Assembly (NCBI RefSeq): GCF_017307495.1
Contig: NZ_JAFKHE010000018.1
Location: 1-64,000 of the forward strand
Origin: Devosia sp.
GTDB taxonomy: Bacteria; Pseudomonadota; Alphaproteobacteria; Rhizobiales; Devosiaceae
Direction of reading: 5' to 3'
DNA: 64,000 nt
The position numbers and the translations under genes are program-made. Under the pieces are notes generated by a model that saw nothing but the letters and a program-made list of their open reading frames with translations, ran no database searches and was not told the DNA's origin. Below are positions 44,167 to 52,350 of the stretch, piece after piece; the stretch's first letter is position 1; the number at the start of each line of letters is the position of its first letter.

Positions 44167-45060
44167 ATGACCAGATCACTGGTTGCGCTCGCCATATTGG
44201 GCGGCGTCTTCTTTGCATCGACAGCGTCGGCGCAGGACGACTTGGTCAAGCGCGGCGCGTATCTCGTCAATGGGCCGGCAGCCTGCGCAAACTGCCACAC
44301 CCCGAGGAACCCTGACTTCTCTCTGATGGCTGGAAAGGACTTGGCGGGTGGATTCCATCTGGTCGATCCCGCATTTGATGTTTACTCAGCCAACATTACA
44401 CCGGATCCCAATACGGGTATTGGCAAGTGGACCGACGCGCAGATCGCGCGCGCCATTCGACAGGGCATCGACGACAAAGGGAACGTGATCTTCCCGCCGA
44501 TGCCGGTACCGACGTACAACAGCATGTCGGATGATGATGTGAAGGCGATCGTGGCCTACCTCCGGACGATTCCGGCCGTGCAGAATGAAGTGCCGGAGTC
44601 GAAATGGAACATCCCCCTGAAGCCAATGCCCGAACCAAAGGGTACGGCCGCGCCCTCGCCCGATGACAAGGTTGCTTACGGACGTTATCTGGTGACGTCG
44701 ATCGCGCATTGCTTCGAGTGCCATACGACGCCGGACGAACATGGTGTGCCCGACTTTGCCAACCACCTGGGAGCGGGCGGGCTCAAGATCAGTCTTGGAC
44801 CAGGCATGGATGTCGTGACGCCCAACATCACCTCGGACAAGGAAACCGGGATCGGAAAGTGGAGCGCTGCCGATATCAAGAAGGCACTGACAGAGGGACT
44901 GACCCCTTCCGGGCAACACCTGTCGCCGCCGATGCCGTTCCCCTGGTTCAAGAATATGACGGATCAGGACCTTGATGCGGTCGTCGCCTTCATCCAAACG
45001 CTGCCGCCGATCAGCAACAAGGTCGAGCGCACGGAGTTTCAGAAGACGGCGTTCAAGTAG
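44167..45060 (+). CDS. diheme cytochrome c
   Basis: 297 aa with a signal peptide (cleavage after TASAQ) and two class I cytochrome c domains: CANCHT with axial Met expected in FPPMPVP, and CFECHT with LSPPMPF. This resembles the cytochrome subunits of membrane alcohol or aldehyde dehydrogenases, but no dehydrogenase gene is beside it here. The protein acts in the periplasm as an electron carrier; its partner is unknown. Confidence 0.9.
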   Translation: MTRSLVALAILGGVFFASTASAQDDLVKRGAYLVNGPAACANCHTPRNPDFSLMAGKDLAGGFHLVDPAFDVYSANITPDPNTGIGKWTDAQIARAIRQGIDDKGNVIFPPMPVPTYNSMSDDDVKAIVAYLRTIPAVQNEVPESKWNIPLKPMPEPKGTAAPSPDDKVAYGRYLVTSIAHCFECHTTPDEHGVPDFANHLGAGGLKISLGPGMDVVTPNITSDKETGIGKWSAADIKKALTEGLTPSGQHLSPPMPFPWFKNMTDQDLDAVVAFIQTLPPISNKVERTEFQKTAFK

Positions 45061-45437
45061 TCTCCTCCAAATCCTGTCAGCGCCCGGACGTCACGAATGA
45101 CGACCGGATGAAGCGCAGCGTGACGGAAGGCAGTGCGGTCATGTTCAGCCCTTGACGGCGCCGAGGAGCATGCCGCGCACGAGGTAGCGCTGCACTGACG
45201 GGTAGAAGACGAGCAGCGGCACGATCGCCAGCAGGATGCCGGCCATCCGGCCCTAGAGGACAAGCGCCCATCTCCCGGTAGAGGCCTGCCGCTCGGCCTT
45301 ATTGGCCGACCAGGGCACCATCGCCCACTTCATTGATGGACCACGGCAAGCTGTGCCACCGGACGCTCGGGCGCAAGGCCCCCACCACTAGCCCAGTTTG
45401 GGCCCCAGTGTCGGGCACCGGCCACTTGGAGTGAAGG
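45061..45437. other. gap with a permease stub
   Basis: Gap of 377 bases between the cytochrome gene and tRNA-Ser. Apart from the ABC-permease stub at 45145-45246 I recognise nothing. The part from 45250 to 45430 shows no clear coding or repeat signal. Confidence 0.45.
45145..45246 (-). pseudogene. C-terminal stub of a CUT1 sugar ABC permease
   Basis: The minus strand reads MAGILLAIVPLLVF then QRYLVRGMLLGAVKG and a stop, which is the conserved last helix and tail of MalG-type permeases. Upstream the frame hits a stop three codons before the Met, so only about 33 residues survive. A transporter operon once lay here and was deleted. Confidence 0.7.
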
Positions 45438-45528
45438 TGGCGGAGAGGATGGGATTCGAACCCACGAGACGCTTTTGACGTCTGCGCCCTTAGCAGGGGC
45501 GTGCCTTCGACCACTCGGCCACCTCTCC
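45438..45528 (-). tRNA. tRNA-Ser (anticodon GCU)
   Basis: 91-base serine tRNA on the minus strand. The acceptor stem GGAGAGG pairs with CCTCTCC; the D-arm region GGCCGAGTGG, the anticodon arm CGCCC-CTGCTAA-GGGCG with anticodon GCT, the long variable arm (GACGTC...GCGTC) and the T-loop GTTCGAATCCC are all present. CCA is encoded. It reads codons AGC and AGU. Confidence 0.96.
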
Positions 45529-45624
45529 GGCGCGGTTCGGATAGCCGCAATCGCCGGGATGGGCAAGCGGTTTTCCGACCGCTTGCGCAAAGCCGGCCCG
45601 GTCGGGGCGGCTTTGCCGCGCCTG

Positions 45625-46344
45625 TCAGCGCTGGTTGAACAGCACGCGCTGGGCTTCCCTGTCGTTGGCGGCGCTGATCTGCTGGCTCTGGTCGAGCGTG
45701 ATGGCGAGGGCGCGCTGCACGGCCGGGCGATCGGTGACGCGCTGGCGCCAGGCGGCGAAGGTGGGGAACTCGGCGATGTCGATGCCGTGGTTGTCCGAGC
45801 CGCGCGACCAGTCGAAGATGGCAATGTCGGCGATGGAGTAGCCCTCGCCGGCGACATAGTCGTGACCGGCGGCCTGCTGGGCCTGCAGCTGGGTGTCGAG
45901 CACGCGATAGAGACGGTGCGACTCGTCCTGGTAGCGCTTGATGGCGTAGGGAATCTTCTCGGACGCGTAGCGGGAGAAGTGGTTGTTCTGGCCCAGCATC
46001 GGGCCGAAGCCGCCGACCTGCCAGAACAGCCACTCGTCGATCTTGACCTTCTCACGCCAGGACGTGCCGTAGAACTTGCCAAACTTCTCGGCGAGGTACT
46101 TCAGGATGGCGCCCGACTCAAAGACCGAGATCGGCTTGCCGTCCGGGCCCTCGGGATCGACGATGGCGGGGATCTTGTTGTTGGGCGAGATGGCGAGGAA
46201 CTCGGGCTTGAACTGGTCGCCGCGGCCGATGTTGATCGGATAGATGCCGTAGGGCAGCCCCAGCTCCTCGAGCATGATGGTGATCTTCCGGCCGTTCGGG
46301 GTGGCCGCGTAATAGAGGTCGATCGGCAAGGTCTGGGTGGTCAT
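45625..46344 (-). CDS. glutathione S-transferase family protein (YghU/YfcG-like)
   Basis: 239-aa soluble thioredoxin-fold/GST protein. N-terminal YYAATPNGRKITIMLEEL has Thr-Pro-Asn in the position used by YfcG/YghU disulfide-bond oxidoreductases; NNKIPAIVD supplies the cis-Pro and FESGAILKYLA the glutathione-binding Glu-Ser. The helical domain contains YSIADIAIFDWSR. The start is at 46344 after an in-frame, unconserved extension. It is probably a glutathione-dependent disulfide reductase. Confidence 0.92.
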   Translation of the reverse strand: MTTQTLPIDLYYAATPNGRKITIMLEELGLPYGIYPINIGRGDQFKPEFLAISPNNKIPAIVDPEGPDGKPISVFESGAILKYLAEKFGKFYGTSWREKVKIDEWLFWQVGGFGPMLGQNNHFSRYASEKIPYAIKRYQDESHRLYRVLDTQLQAQQAAGHDYVAGEGYSIADIAIFDWSRGSDNHGIDIAEFPTFAAWRQRVTDRPAVQRALAITLDQSQQISAANDREAQRVLFNQR

Positions 46345-46487
46345 CTGTCGTATCCGCTGCTGCAGGTGGAGGGGTGACAGGGCGCCACCGGTGTCGGGGT
46401 TCATATATCGGTACTTGCCGATGGAACTCAACCCGGCCACGGAAACGACAATGGCGGGCCGAAGCCCGCCATTGGAATAGCGTTTCG

Positions 46488-46931
46488 TCAGGCGCGCCGC
46501 AGGCGCATATGCGGTTCACCGTCGCTGGTGCGGGCCGCCGAGACGCCGTGCAGGTCGACCGTGGCCCGGACGCGCTGGCGCCAGATCGGCCCCATGAGCT
46601 CGGACTTCGAGACGTTCACGGGCTGGTCGAACTTCACCGTCACCTCGTAGTGGGCCATGTCGGCAAGCATGTGCACGCCGATGACCATGCCGGCGAAGGG
46701 CTGGCCGAGATAGGCGCCGCGCACGCGCTGGCCGACCTGGACGGGCGTCGCGATGCGCTCGGGCATGGCGGCCGCGGCGGTGTTCCAGTCGCGATAGCCG
46801 TGGCGGCGGGCAATTTCCTCGAGAGCGGCGCCATGGGCGATGGGCGCCCCGGCAACGGCGCGTTCGGCACGCAAAGCCTTGGCCTCGGCCTTGAGCGTGG
46901 CGGTGCTGGGGGTATCGAGAGAGAAGGTCAT
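46488..46931 (-). CDS. glyoxalase-superfamily-related small protein
   Basis: 147 aa. The N-terminal LKAEAKALRAERAVAG, HGAALEEIARRHGYRDWNT pattern matches the glyoxalase-related domain that precedes or replaces the glyoxalase fold in some proteobacterial proteins. The C-terminal half (VGQRVRGAYLGQPFAGMVIG) looks like a small beta-barrel. No catalytic residues are evident; function unknown. Confidence 0.72.
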   Translation of the reverse strand: MTFSLDTPSTATLKAEAKALRAERAVAGAPIAHGAALEEIARRHGYRDWNTAAAAMPERIATPVQVGQRVRGAYLGQPFAGMVIGVHMLADMAHYEVTVKFDQPVNVSKSELMGPIWRQRVRATVDLHGVSAARTSDGEPHMRLRRA

Positions 46932-47138
46932 ATCGGTCCTCTGTTGCAGAGGCGGATTGTCTTCATGGGGCCCGCGTTGCCATGAACCGCCTGCACGAAG
47001 GAGCGATCATGATTGGGCGCGGAATATTCCGCGGCTGGACTTCACCATCGGGTTTCCCCGGCGAGCGGCAGGCGCCAGCAGCACGGTGCACATGTGGGGG
47101 ATGCAGGCGGGTTTGTCAATTGGGGGCGCGGGCGCGAC

Positions 47139-47302
47139 CTCCCTCCTCCCTCCTCCCCTCGCGGGAGAAGGGGGCGCGCAGCGCCAGATGAGGGGTTCGC
47201 AGACGCAGTCTGCGCGACCGGAGTGAAACGACGGGCGGCAGCGAGGGCTGAGACAGACCCCTCATCCGCCCTTCGGGCACCTTCTCCCGCAAGGGGAGAA
47301 GG
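47139..47302. repeat. GC-rich interspersed repeat, family 2, inverted pair
   Basis: Two oppositely oriented arms: CCCCTCGCGGGAGAAGG...GATGAGGGG on the left and CCCCTCATCCGCC...GCAAGGGGAGAAGG on the right, with about 65 bases between. The arms match the repeat at 22851 and 54708. The whole could fold into a long cruciform-like hairpin. Confidence 0.7.
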
Positions 47303-47401
47303 CGATCACAGCAGCCTCAATGCTGATCATCACTAGCCTTGATGGGGATGATTAGGGTTTTGCGTTGGCGTGGCGGACCGCCTCCGGCTAGGTGTGGCGG
47401 G

Positions 47402-47416
47402 AAATGTCAGACATTT
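47402..47416. promoter_or_regulatory. 15-base palindrome over the TSUP translation start region
   Basis: AAATGTC A GACATTT is a perfect inverted repeat ending four bases before the TSUP ATG. Bound protein or the mRNA hairpin would cover the ribosome site. The binding factor is unknown. Confidence 0.4.
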
Positions 47417-47420
47417 GCCG

Positions 47421-48188
47421 ATGACCGAACTGCTGCTCGTCCTCGCCGGGCTTTTCGCCGGAACCCTGAACACGCTCGCGGGGGGCGGCTCGTTCGTGCT
47501 GTTTCCGGCGCTGCTGGCGGCGGGGATTCCGCCGGTGATCGCCAACGCGACGAACACGTTTGCCAGCCTGCCGGGCTATGCCAGCGGCGCGGTTGGGTTC
47601 TGGAGCGACATCGTCCGGCACCGGGAGCGCCTGCTCGCCTACAGCATTGTCGGCCTGGTGTTCGGCTATGCCGGAGCCGAACTGCTGCTGCACGTGTCGA
47701 ACCAGGCCTTCGTGCTGGTGGTGCCGTGGCTGATGCTGTTCGCGGTGGTGCTGTTCGCGTTCGGAGCCCGGATCAACGCATTCGTGCGGCTGCGGGCTGG
47801 CAGCGGCGGACGCCGGCAGCGCGCCGGGGCGATCGGGCTCGTGCTGCTGCTGGCGGCAATCTCGCTCTATGGCGGCTTCTTCAACGCGGGGCTGGGCGTG
47901 CTGCTGCTGGCCTTCCTGGCGCTGGCGGGGTTCACCGACATCCATGCGATGAACGGGTTGAAGCTGTGGATCTCGACCGTGGTGGCGCTGGCGGGCGTGG
48001 CGCGCTTCGCGCTGTCCGGCGCGATCGACTGGTACCACGGCGCGTTCGCACTGGCGGGAATCGTGGTCGGAGCCTACGGGGCGGCGCGGCTGGCCAAGCG
48101 GGTGCCGACGCCGATCATCCGGACGCTGGTGATCGTCTACGGGATCGGGCTGACCGGCTGGTTCTTCTGGTCGGCATATTTCGGTTAG
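47421..48188 (+). CDS. TSUP family membrane transporter (TauE/SafE)
   Basis: 255-aa membrane protein with about seven to eight helices and the TSUP repeat motif: LAGLFAGTLNTLAGGGSFVLFP near the N-terminus (GxxAGxxxxxxGGGG-type) and FFNAGLGVLLLAFLALAGFTDIHAMNGLK in the second half, broken at natural points. Family members export sulfite, sulfoacetate or other organosulfur anions. The start at 47421 is chosen because homology begins there. Confidence 0.88.
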   Translation: MTELLLVLAGLFAGTLNTLAGGGSFVLFPALLAAGIPPVIANATNTFASLPGYASGAVGFWSDIVRHRERLLAYSIVGLVFGYAGAELLLHVSNQAFVLVVPWLMLFAVVLFAFGARINAFVRLRAGSGGRRQRAGAIGLVLLLAAISLYGGFFNAGLGVLLLAFLALAGFTDIHAMNGLKLWISTVVALAGVARFALSGAIDWYHGAFALAGIVVGAYGAARLAKRVPTPIIRTLVIVYGIGLTGWFFWSAYFG

Positions 48189-48232
48189 CTGGCCGGCACC
48201 CACAGGATGGCGGATGGCGGTGACGCGCCCCC

Positions 48233-50320
48233 TCAGCCCCTCTTCACCCATACCGCCGTGTCGTGGAAGGCAGCGCCGCCGAAGGGCTTCACGGGGTCGG
48301 AGCCGATCAGGGTGTTGATGCCGACGCCGTTGCGGTGGGCGGCGTTGGGGTGGATGCCCTCGGCGATGAGGACGCCGCGCTGCACGCCGGCGAAGTAGAT
48401 CGCCTTAAGCGGAACTTCGCCACGACGGTTGCCGAGGGTGACGGGATCGCCTTCGGCGATGCCGAGCTCGGCCGCGTCGTCGGGATGGATGAAGACGGTC
48501 GGCTCGGGCTGGCGCTTCCGGCTGCCGGGGGTTTCGGCGAAGGTCGAGTTGAGGAAGGCGCGCGAGGGACTGGTGGCGAGGCGGAACGGCGTCTCGGCGT
48601 CGACCCTCTCGTTGACGTCCCAGTGGTCGGCGAAGCGGGGCATCTCCGACGGATCGCAGACCCAGGTGTAGCCCTTGGCATCGGCGACGCCCTGCCAGTC
48701 GGGGGCGAAGCGGTAGCGGCCGTCGGGCCAGCCGAAGCCGTCGCCGAAATGGGCCTGGCCGAAGGGCTGGGCGCCATCGACGAAGCCGGTCTTCTCGATC
48801 TCATCGAGCTCGCCGAAGCCGGAGCGGCGGAAGGTCTCGGCGACCATCTGGCGGTCGGTCAGGTCGAGGGAGGCATGGTCGGAGCCGAGACGGCGGAGCA
48901 ACTCGTTGACGACCTCGAAGTTGGAGCGGCACTCTCCCGGCGCCTCCACCAGCTTCGGACCGAAGAGCACGCGGGTGTGGCCGCCGCGGCGGTAGTAGTC
49001 GTTGTGCTCGAGGAACATGGTGGCCGGCAGGACGATGTCGGCCATCGCTGCCGTGTCGGTCATGAACTGCTCGTGGACCACGGTGAACAGGTCCTCGCGG
49101 GCAAAGCCGGCCCGTGTAAGCCCCTGCTCGGGCGCCACGTTGACCGGGTTGGTGTTCTGGATGAACAGCGCCTTGACCGGCCCCCTGCCCTTCAGCGCGC
49201 CGGCGTCGCCGGTCAGCACCTTGCCGATCTCGCACATGTCGAGTTCGCGGCCGCCCGGGCCCATGTCGGCGCCGATGATCAGCGACTTGTCGAGTTTCCA
49301 GGCGCCGGAGTTGGAGTGGAAGGCGCCGCCGCCGATGTGCTGCCAGGCGCCGGTCATCGCCGGGATGGACAGCGCCGCATGCATGGAGACGGCGCCGTTG
49401 CGCTGGCGGGTGAAGCCGTAGCCAAGGCGGAAGAAGGTTCTGGGCGTGGTGCCGACGAGGCGGGCAAAGGCCTCGATCTCGGCGATGGCGAGGCCGGTGA
49501 TGGCGGCGGCCCATTCGGGCGTGCGGGTGGCCAGGTGCGCTTCGAACTCGGGCGAGAAGTCGGTGTAGCGCGCCATGTAGGCGCGGTCGGCGAGGTTGTC
49601 GCGCAACAGGATGTGCATGACCGCGACGGCGAGCGCGCCGTCGGTGCCGGGGCGCAGCACCAGGGCCATGTCGGCCTGCTCCATCGTGGCGTTGCGGTAG
49701 ATGTCGATGGCGACGATCTTCGCACCGCGCTCCTTGCGGGCGCGGACGGCGTGGGTCATGACGTTGACCTGGGTGGCGACGGCGTTGGTGCCCCAGATGA
49801 CGACGCAGTCGCTTTCGGCCATCTCCTCCGGATTGACGCCCTGCAGCCTGCCCGCGCCGGCCAGGTAGCCGGGCCAGGCGGTGCCGGTGCAGATGGTGTC
49901 GTATTGCAGCGAATAGCCGCGAGCGTGGCGCAGGCGCTCGATGCCGTCGCGCTGCACGTGGCCCATGGTGCCGGCGTAGAAATAGGGCCAGATCGCCTCA
50001 GGGCCGTCGGTGCGCTCGATCTCGAGCCAGCGCGAAACGATCTCGTCGATGGCTTCGTCCCAGCTGATGCGCTGCCACTCGCCGGCGCCCTTTTTACCAA
50101 CGCGGCGAAGGGGATGAGTCAGCCTCTTCGCGTGATGAATCCGCTCGGCGTAGCGCGCCACCTTCTCGCAGATGACGCCGGCCGTGTAGGGGTCGTCCTT
50201 GGCGCCACGCACGCGGCCGATGGTGTGCGCGTCGATGATCTCGACGTCGAGGGCGCAGGTCGACGGGCAATCGTGCGGGCAGACGGAGCGCGCGGTGTGT
50301 GGGCTGGCGATGGCGTTCAT
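48233..50320 (-). CDS. molybdopterin-dependent oxidoreductase (DMSO reductase family)
   Basis: 695-aa Mo-bisMGD enzyme. N-terminal 4Fe-4S site CPHDCPSTC with the fourth Cys in VICEKVARY, then HPLRRVGKKG, the WDEAIDEI segment, IWGTNAVATQ and NTNPVNVAPEQ, and a C-terminal pterin-binding domain (VFIHPDDAAELGIAEGD). There is no twin-arginine signal, so it is cytoplasmic. No electron-transfer subunit is adjacent; substrate unknown. Confidence 0.92.
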   Translation of the reverse strand: MNAIASPHTARSVCPHDCPSTCALDVEIIDAHTIGRVRGAKDDPYTAGVICEKVARYAERIHHAKRLTHPLRRVGKKGAGEWQRISWDEAIDEIVSRWLEIERTDGPEAIWPYFYAGTMGHVQRDGIERLRHARGYSLQYDTICTGTAWPGYLAGAGRLQGVNPEEMAESDCVVIWGTNAVATQVNVMTHAVRARKERGAKIVAIDIYRNATMEQADMALVLRPGTDGALAVAVMHILLRDNLADRAYMARYTDFSPEFEAHLATRTPEWAAAITGLAIAEIEAFARLVGTTPRTFFRLGYGFTRQRNGAVSMHAALSIPAMTGAWQHIGGGAFHSNSGAWKLDKSLIIGADMGPGGRELDMCEIGKVLTGDAGALKGRGPVKALFIQNTNPVNVAPEQGLTRAGFAREDLFTVVHEQFMTDTAAMADIVLPATMFLEHNDYYRRGGHTRVLFGPKLVEAPGECRSNFEVVNELLRRLGSDHASLDLTDRQMVAETFRRSGFGELDEIEKTGFVDGAQPFGQAHFGDGFGWPDGRYRFAPDWQGVADAKGYTWVCDPSEMPRFADHWDVNERVDAETPFRLATSPSRAFLNSTFAETPGSRKRQPEPTVFIHPDDAAELGIAEGDPVTLGNRRGEVPLKAIYFAGVQRGVLIAEGIHPNAAHRNGVGINTLIGSDPVKPFGGAAFHDTAVWVKRG

Positions 50321-50415
50321 GGGTGCGCTTCTAGCATGGCCGTGGCGGTGACGACAGTCGACCACGGCCCCGCGTGGCGCGGCCTCGCGTGGCGCTCCGC
50401 GTTGGGCAGATGCCG

Positions 50416-50607
50416 CTATTCCTCGGCGCGAATCCGGCGCAGCTCCGCCTGATAGATGCGCAGGCTGAGGAAGATGGCGAACAGGAAGCAGACGATGCCG
50501 GTCATCTGCGCCAGCGGCAACTGGTCGATGATCGGCACATGCTTGGCAACGAGCAGGACAACAACAAGAGCGAGGACGGACACGACCTCGGCAAAGCGGA
50601 ACAGCAT
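50416..50607 (-). CDS. small two-helix membrane protein
   Basis: 63 aa from the ATG at 50607, which has AAGGGGA about five bases upstream. Two hydrophobic helices (VVSVLALVVVLLVA and MTGIVCFLFAIFLSL) and a charged tail (RIYQAELRRIRAEE). No family recognised. Confidence 0.6.
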   Translation of the reverse strand: MLFRFAEVVSVLALVVVLLVAKHVPIIDQLPLAQMTGIVCFLFAIFLSLRIYQAELRRIRAEE

Positions 50608-50702
50608 GGGTCCCCTTGACCTTTTCAACGGTGATGCGCTGACGCTCGGCGCGGAACAGCTCCGAGTTAAGGAGCCCCCCTGCGCATCACGCTAGGGCAA
50701 TT

Positions 50703-50728
50703 CGCAAAAGGTTCCATCAACTTTTGCG
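50703..50728. promoter_or_regulatory. inverted repeat CGCAAAAG-N10-CTTTTGCG
   Basis: Two perfectly complementary 8-base arms separated by ten bases, in the gap between the SMR gene end and the small membrane protein gene. The spacing is right for a dimeric regulator on one DNA face, and it lies roughly 100 bases upstream of the small gene. Confidence 0.35.
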
Positions 50729-50791
50729 TCATCGCCGCGTTTCGATCGGCGAGGCTGGCACGGAAGCCACAGCTGCCGCGCCAGCACTGCC

Positions 50792-51106
50792 TCAGCCGAT
50801 CAGCTTGAGGCCGGCGATGCCGGCGACGATCAGCACGATGCAGCCGAGCCGGAGGGCGGTGGCGGGCTCGTTGAACAGCAGCATGCCCAGAATCGCCGTG
50901 CCGACGGTGCCGATGCCGGTCCAGACGGCATAGCCGGTGCCGACCGGCAGGTCGCGCAAGGCGACCCCCAGCAGCGCGACGCTCGCCACCATGGCGCCGA
51001 CGGTAATGGCCGAGGGCACGAGACGCGTGAAGCCTTCCGTGTACTTCAGGCCGATGGCCCACACGATTTCGAGCAAGCCGGCGCCGGCCAGATAAACCCA
51101 TGCCAT
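50792..51106 (-). CDS. SMR family guanidinium exporter (SugE/Gdx type)
   Basis: 104 aa, four helices. The membrane Glu is in [20 protein letters not shown], the SugE/Gdx version of helix 1, distinct from EmrE-type drug exporters; [19 protein letters not shown] forms helix 3. Gdx proteins export guanidinium in exchange for protons. The call is supported by the guanidine-II riboswitch just upstream. The start at 51106 has CAGGAG at normal distance. Confidence 0.93.
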   Translation of the reverse strand: MAWVYLAGAGLLEIVWAIGLKYTEGFTRLVPSAITVGAMVASVALLGVALRDLPVGTGYAVWTGIGTVGTAILGMLLFNEPATALRLGCIVLIVAGIAGLKLIG

Positions 51107-51111
51107 GGGAG

Positions 51112-51167
51112 TACTCCTGTGGCGGGTCGTCCCGCAGATGACTGGAAATTCCGGGGTCGTCCCCGGA
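51112..51167 (-). promoter_or_regulatory. guanidine-II riboswitch (mini-ykkC)
   Basis: On the minus strand two GC-rich hairpins occur in a row, each capped by the tetraloop ACGA: TCCGGGG-ACGA-CCCCGGA (51150-51167) and GCGGG-ACGA-CCCGC (51122-51135), joined by a 14-base linker. Paired stems with ACGR loops define the guanidine-II class. The second hairpin ends four bases from the CAGGAG ribosome site of the SMR gene, so guanidine binding should free that site and switch on export. Confidence 0.92.
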
Positions 51168-51339
51168 CACCAGGGATATACGACCTGCATCGCCTTGGAG
51201 GTAGCCCCCGCCGGCATATCCGGCATTCCCGCCGCGATGGGGCTGGCGCGACGCGGTCGAGTACGCTAGACAGCCTACCCTACCGCTCCCGCCGGGGGGC
51301 CGGGCGGTTATCCATGTCAGTAGCATTTCGAGGACGCGA

Positions 51340-52137
51340 ATGCACAAGTTGATATGGCGAGCTCCCCTCGCCGCGGCGCTCATGGCGCTAGGTCTATATT
51401 CACCCGCCACTTCCGCCCTTGCCGCGAGCGGCACAGCGCTCGGGGTCAACCCGTCCGCCGCCGCCGAAACCAAGGCCGAGACGCGGTCCCTTGTCGTCGG
51501 CTCGGACGTCTTCATCGGCGACCGGGTGGTCACCGGGCCCGAGGGCCAGGTGCAGATCCAGTTCTCCGACATGACCCGGCTGGTGGTCGGGCCGAACTCG
51601 GCGCTGCTGATCGAGGACTACCTGCTGCGCGACGACAAGTCGGCCGGCAAGTTCGCGATCAACGCGCTGTCCGGCACGTTCCGCTTCGCCACGGGGCGCG
51701 CGCCGAAGAACCAGTACGTGATCACGACGCCGACCGGGACGATCGGCGTGCGCGGCACGGAGTTCGATTTCAACGTCACTCCCGACCAGACGCGGGTGCT
51801 GCTCTACAATGGCGCCGTGCTGCTGTGCAATCCGGACCAGAGCTGCGTGACCGTGGATGACAGCTGCGAGCTCGGCCAGGCGGACCTCGGCCAGTCGCAG
51901 GTGCTCGGCAACACGGACGAGATGGACAAGAAGCAGCGCGACGACGTGAAGTCCGACTTCATGTATGCCGTGTCGCAGGCGCCGCTGCTCGGCCGCTTCC
52001 GCTTCGAGGAAGCCAAGCAGTGCTTCCAGAAGGGCTTCGTGTCCAACGTGCCGGAAAGCCTGGTGAAGAGCGAGGCCAAACCGGCGCCGCCGGTAGAGTG
52101 CCCGGAAGAATACTACTACTACTGCTACCCGGACTAG
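51340..52137 (+). CDS. exported FecR-domain protein
   Basis: 265 aa, with a signal peptide (cleavage after SALAA) and a FecR domain: VVGSDVFIGDRVVTGPEGQVQIQFSD, NSALLIEDY, SGTFRFATG and TPTGTIGVRGTEFDF, broken at natural points. In this free-standing form FecR domains are structural or binding modules of the envelope, not sigma regulators. The C-terminus is odd: a Cys-rich segment (CNPDQSC, DDSCEL) and the tail CPEEYYYYCYPD. Confidence 0.85.
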   Translation: MHKLIWRAPLAAALMALGLYSPATSALAASGTALGVNPSAAAETKAETRSLVVGSDVFIGDRVVTGPEGQVQIQFSDMTRLVVGPNSALLIEDYLLRDDKSAGKFAINALSGTFRFATGRAPKNQYVITTPTGTIGVRGTEFDFNVTPDQTRVLLYNGAVLLCNPDQSCVTVDDSCELGQADLGQSQVLGNTDEMDKKQRDDVKSDFMYAVSQAPLLGRFRFEEAKQCFQKGFVSNVPESLVKSEAKPAPPVECPEEYYYYCYPD

Positions 52138-52148
52138 CCATCACGAGT

Positions 52149-52334
52149 CTACAGCTCGTCGAAGGGCACGCCGCCCCTCGACTTGCTGTGCTTCGGGCTT
52201 TCGACGATCTGCACGACGACGCGCTCGGGGGGCACGTAGAAGTTCCTCACCACGGCGTCGGTGATGTCCTTCATCAGCGCCTTCCTGGCCGCGACCGAGC
52301 GGCCCTCGACGATGTGAACGAGGATCTCGGGCAC
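52149..52334 (-). CDS. 4-oxalocrotonate tautomerase family protein
   Basis: 61 aa, the size of a single 4-OT unit. After Met removal the N-terminus is Pro (PEILVHIVEGRS), the catalytic base of the family. Arg residues in VPPERVVVQIVE fit the substrate site. It is adjacent to a second tautomerase gene 16 bases upstream on the same strand. Confidence 0.88.
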   Translation of the reverse strand: MPEILVHIVEGRSVAARKALMKDITDAVVRNFYVPPERVVVQIVESPKHSKSRGGVPFDEL

Positions 52335-52350
52335 AGCGTCAGGCCTTGGC

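Larger units (their letters stand above)
46932..47420. other. repeat-containing intergenic region
   Basis: Gap of 489 bases between divergent genes. The central part is a family-2 repeat (47139-47302). No supported gene. A palindrome at 47402-47416 overlaps the leader of the TSUP gene. Confidence 0.55.

Noticed and set aside
45438..45528. An att duplication of the tRNA-Ser 3' end
   Set aside because: I looked for a second copy of the T-arm and acceptor sequence and saw none in the window.
45330..46082. Frames running through tRNA-Ser and the GST gene
   Set aside because: They cross a certain tRNA and mirror the GST gene.
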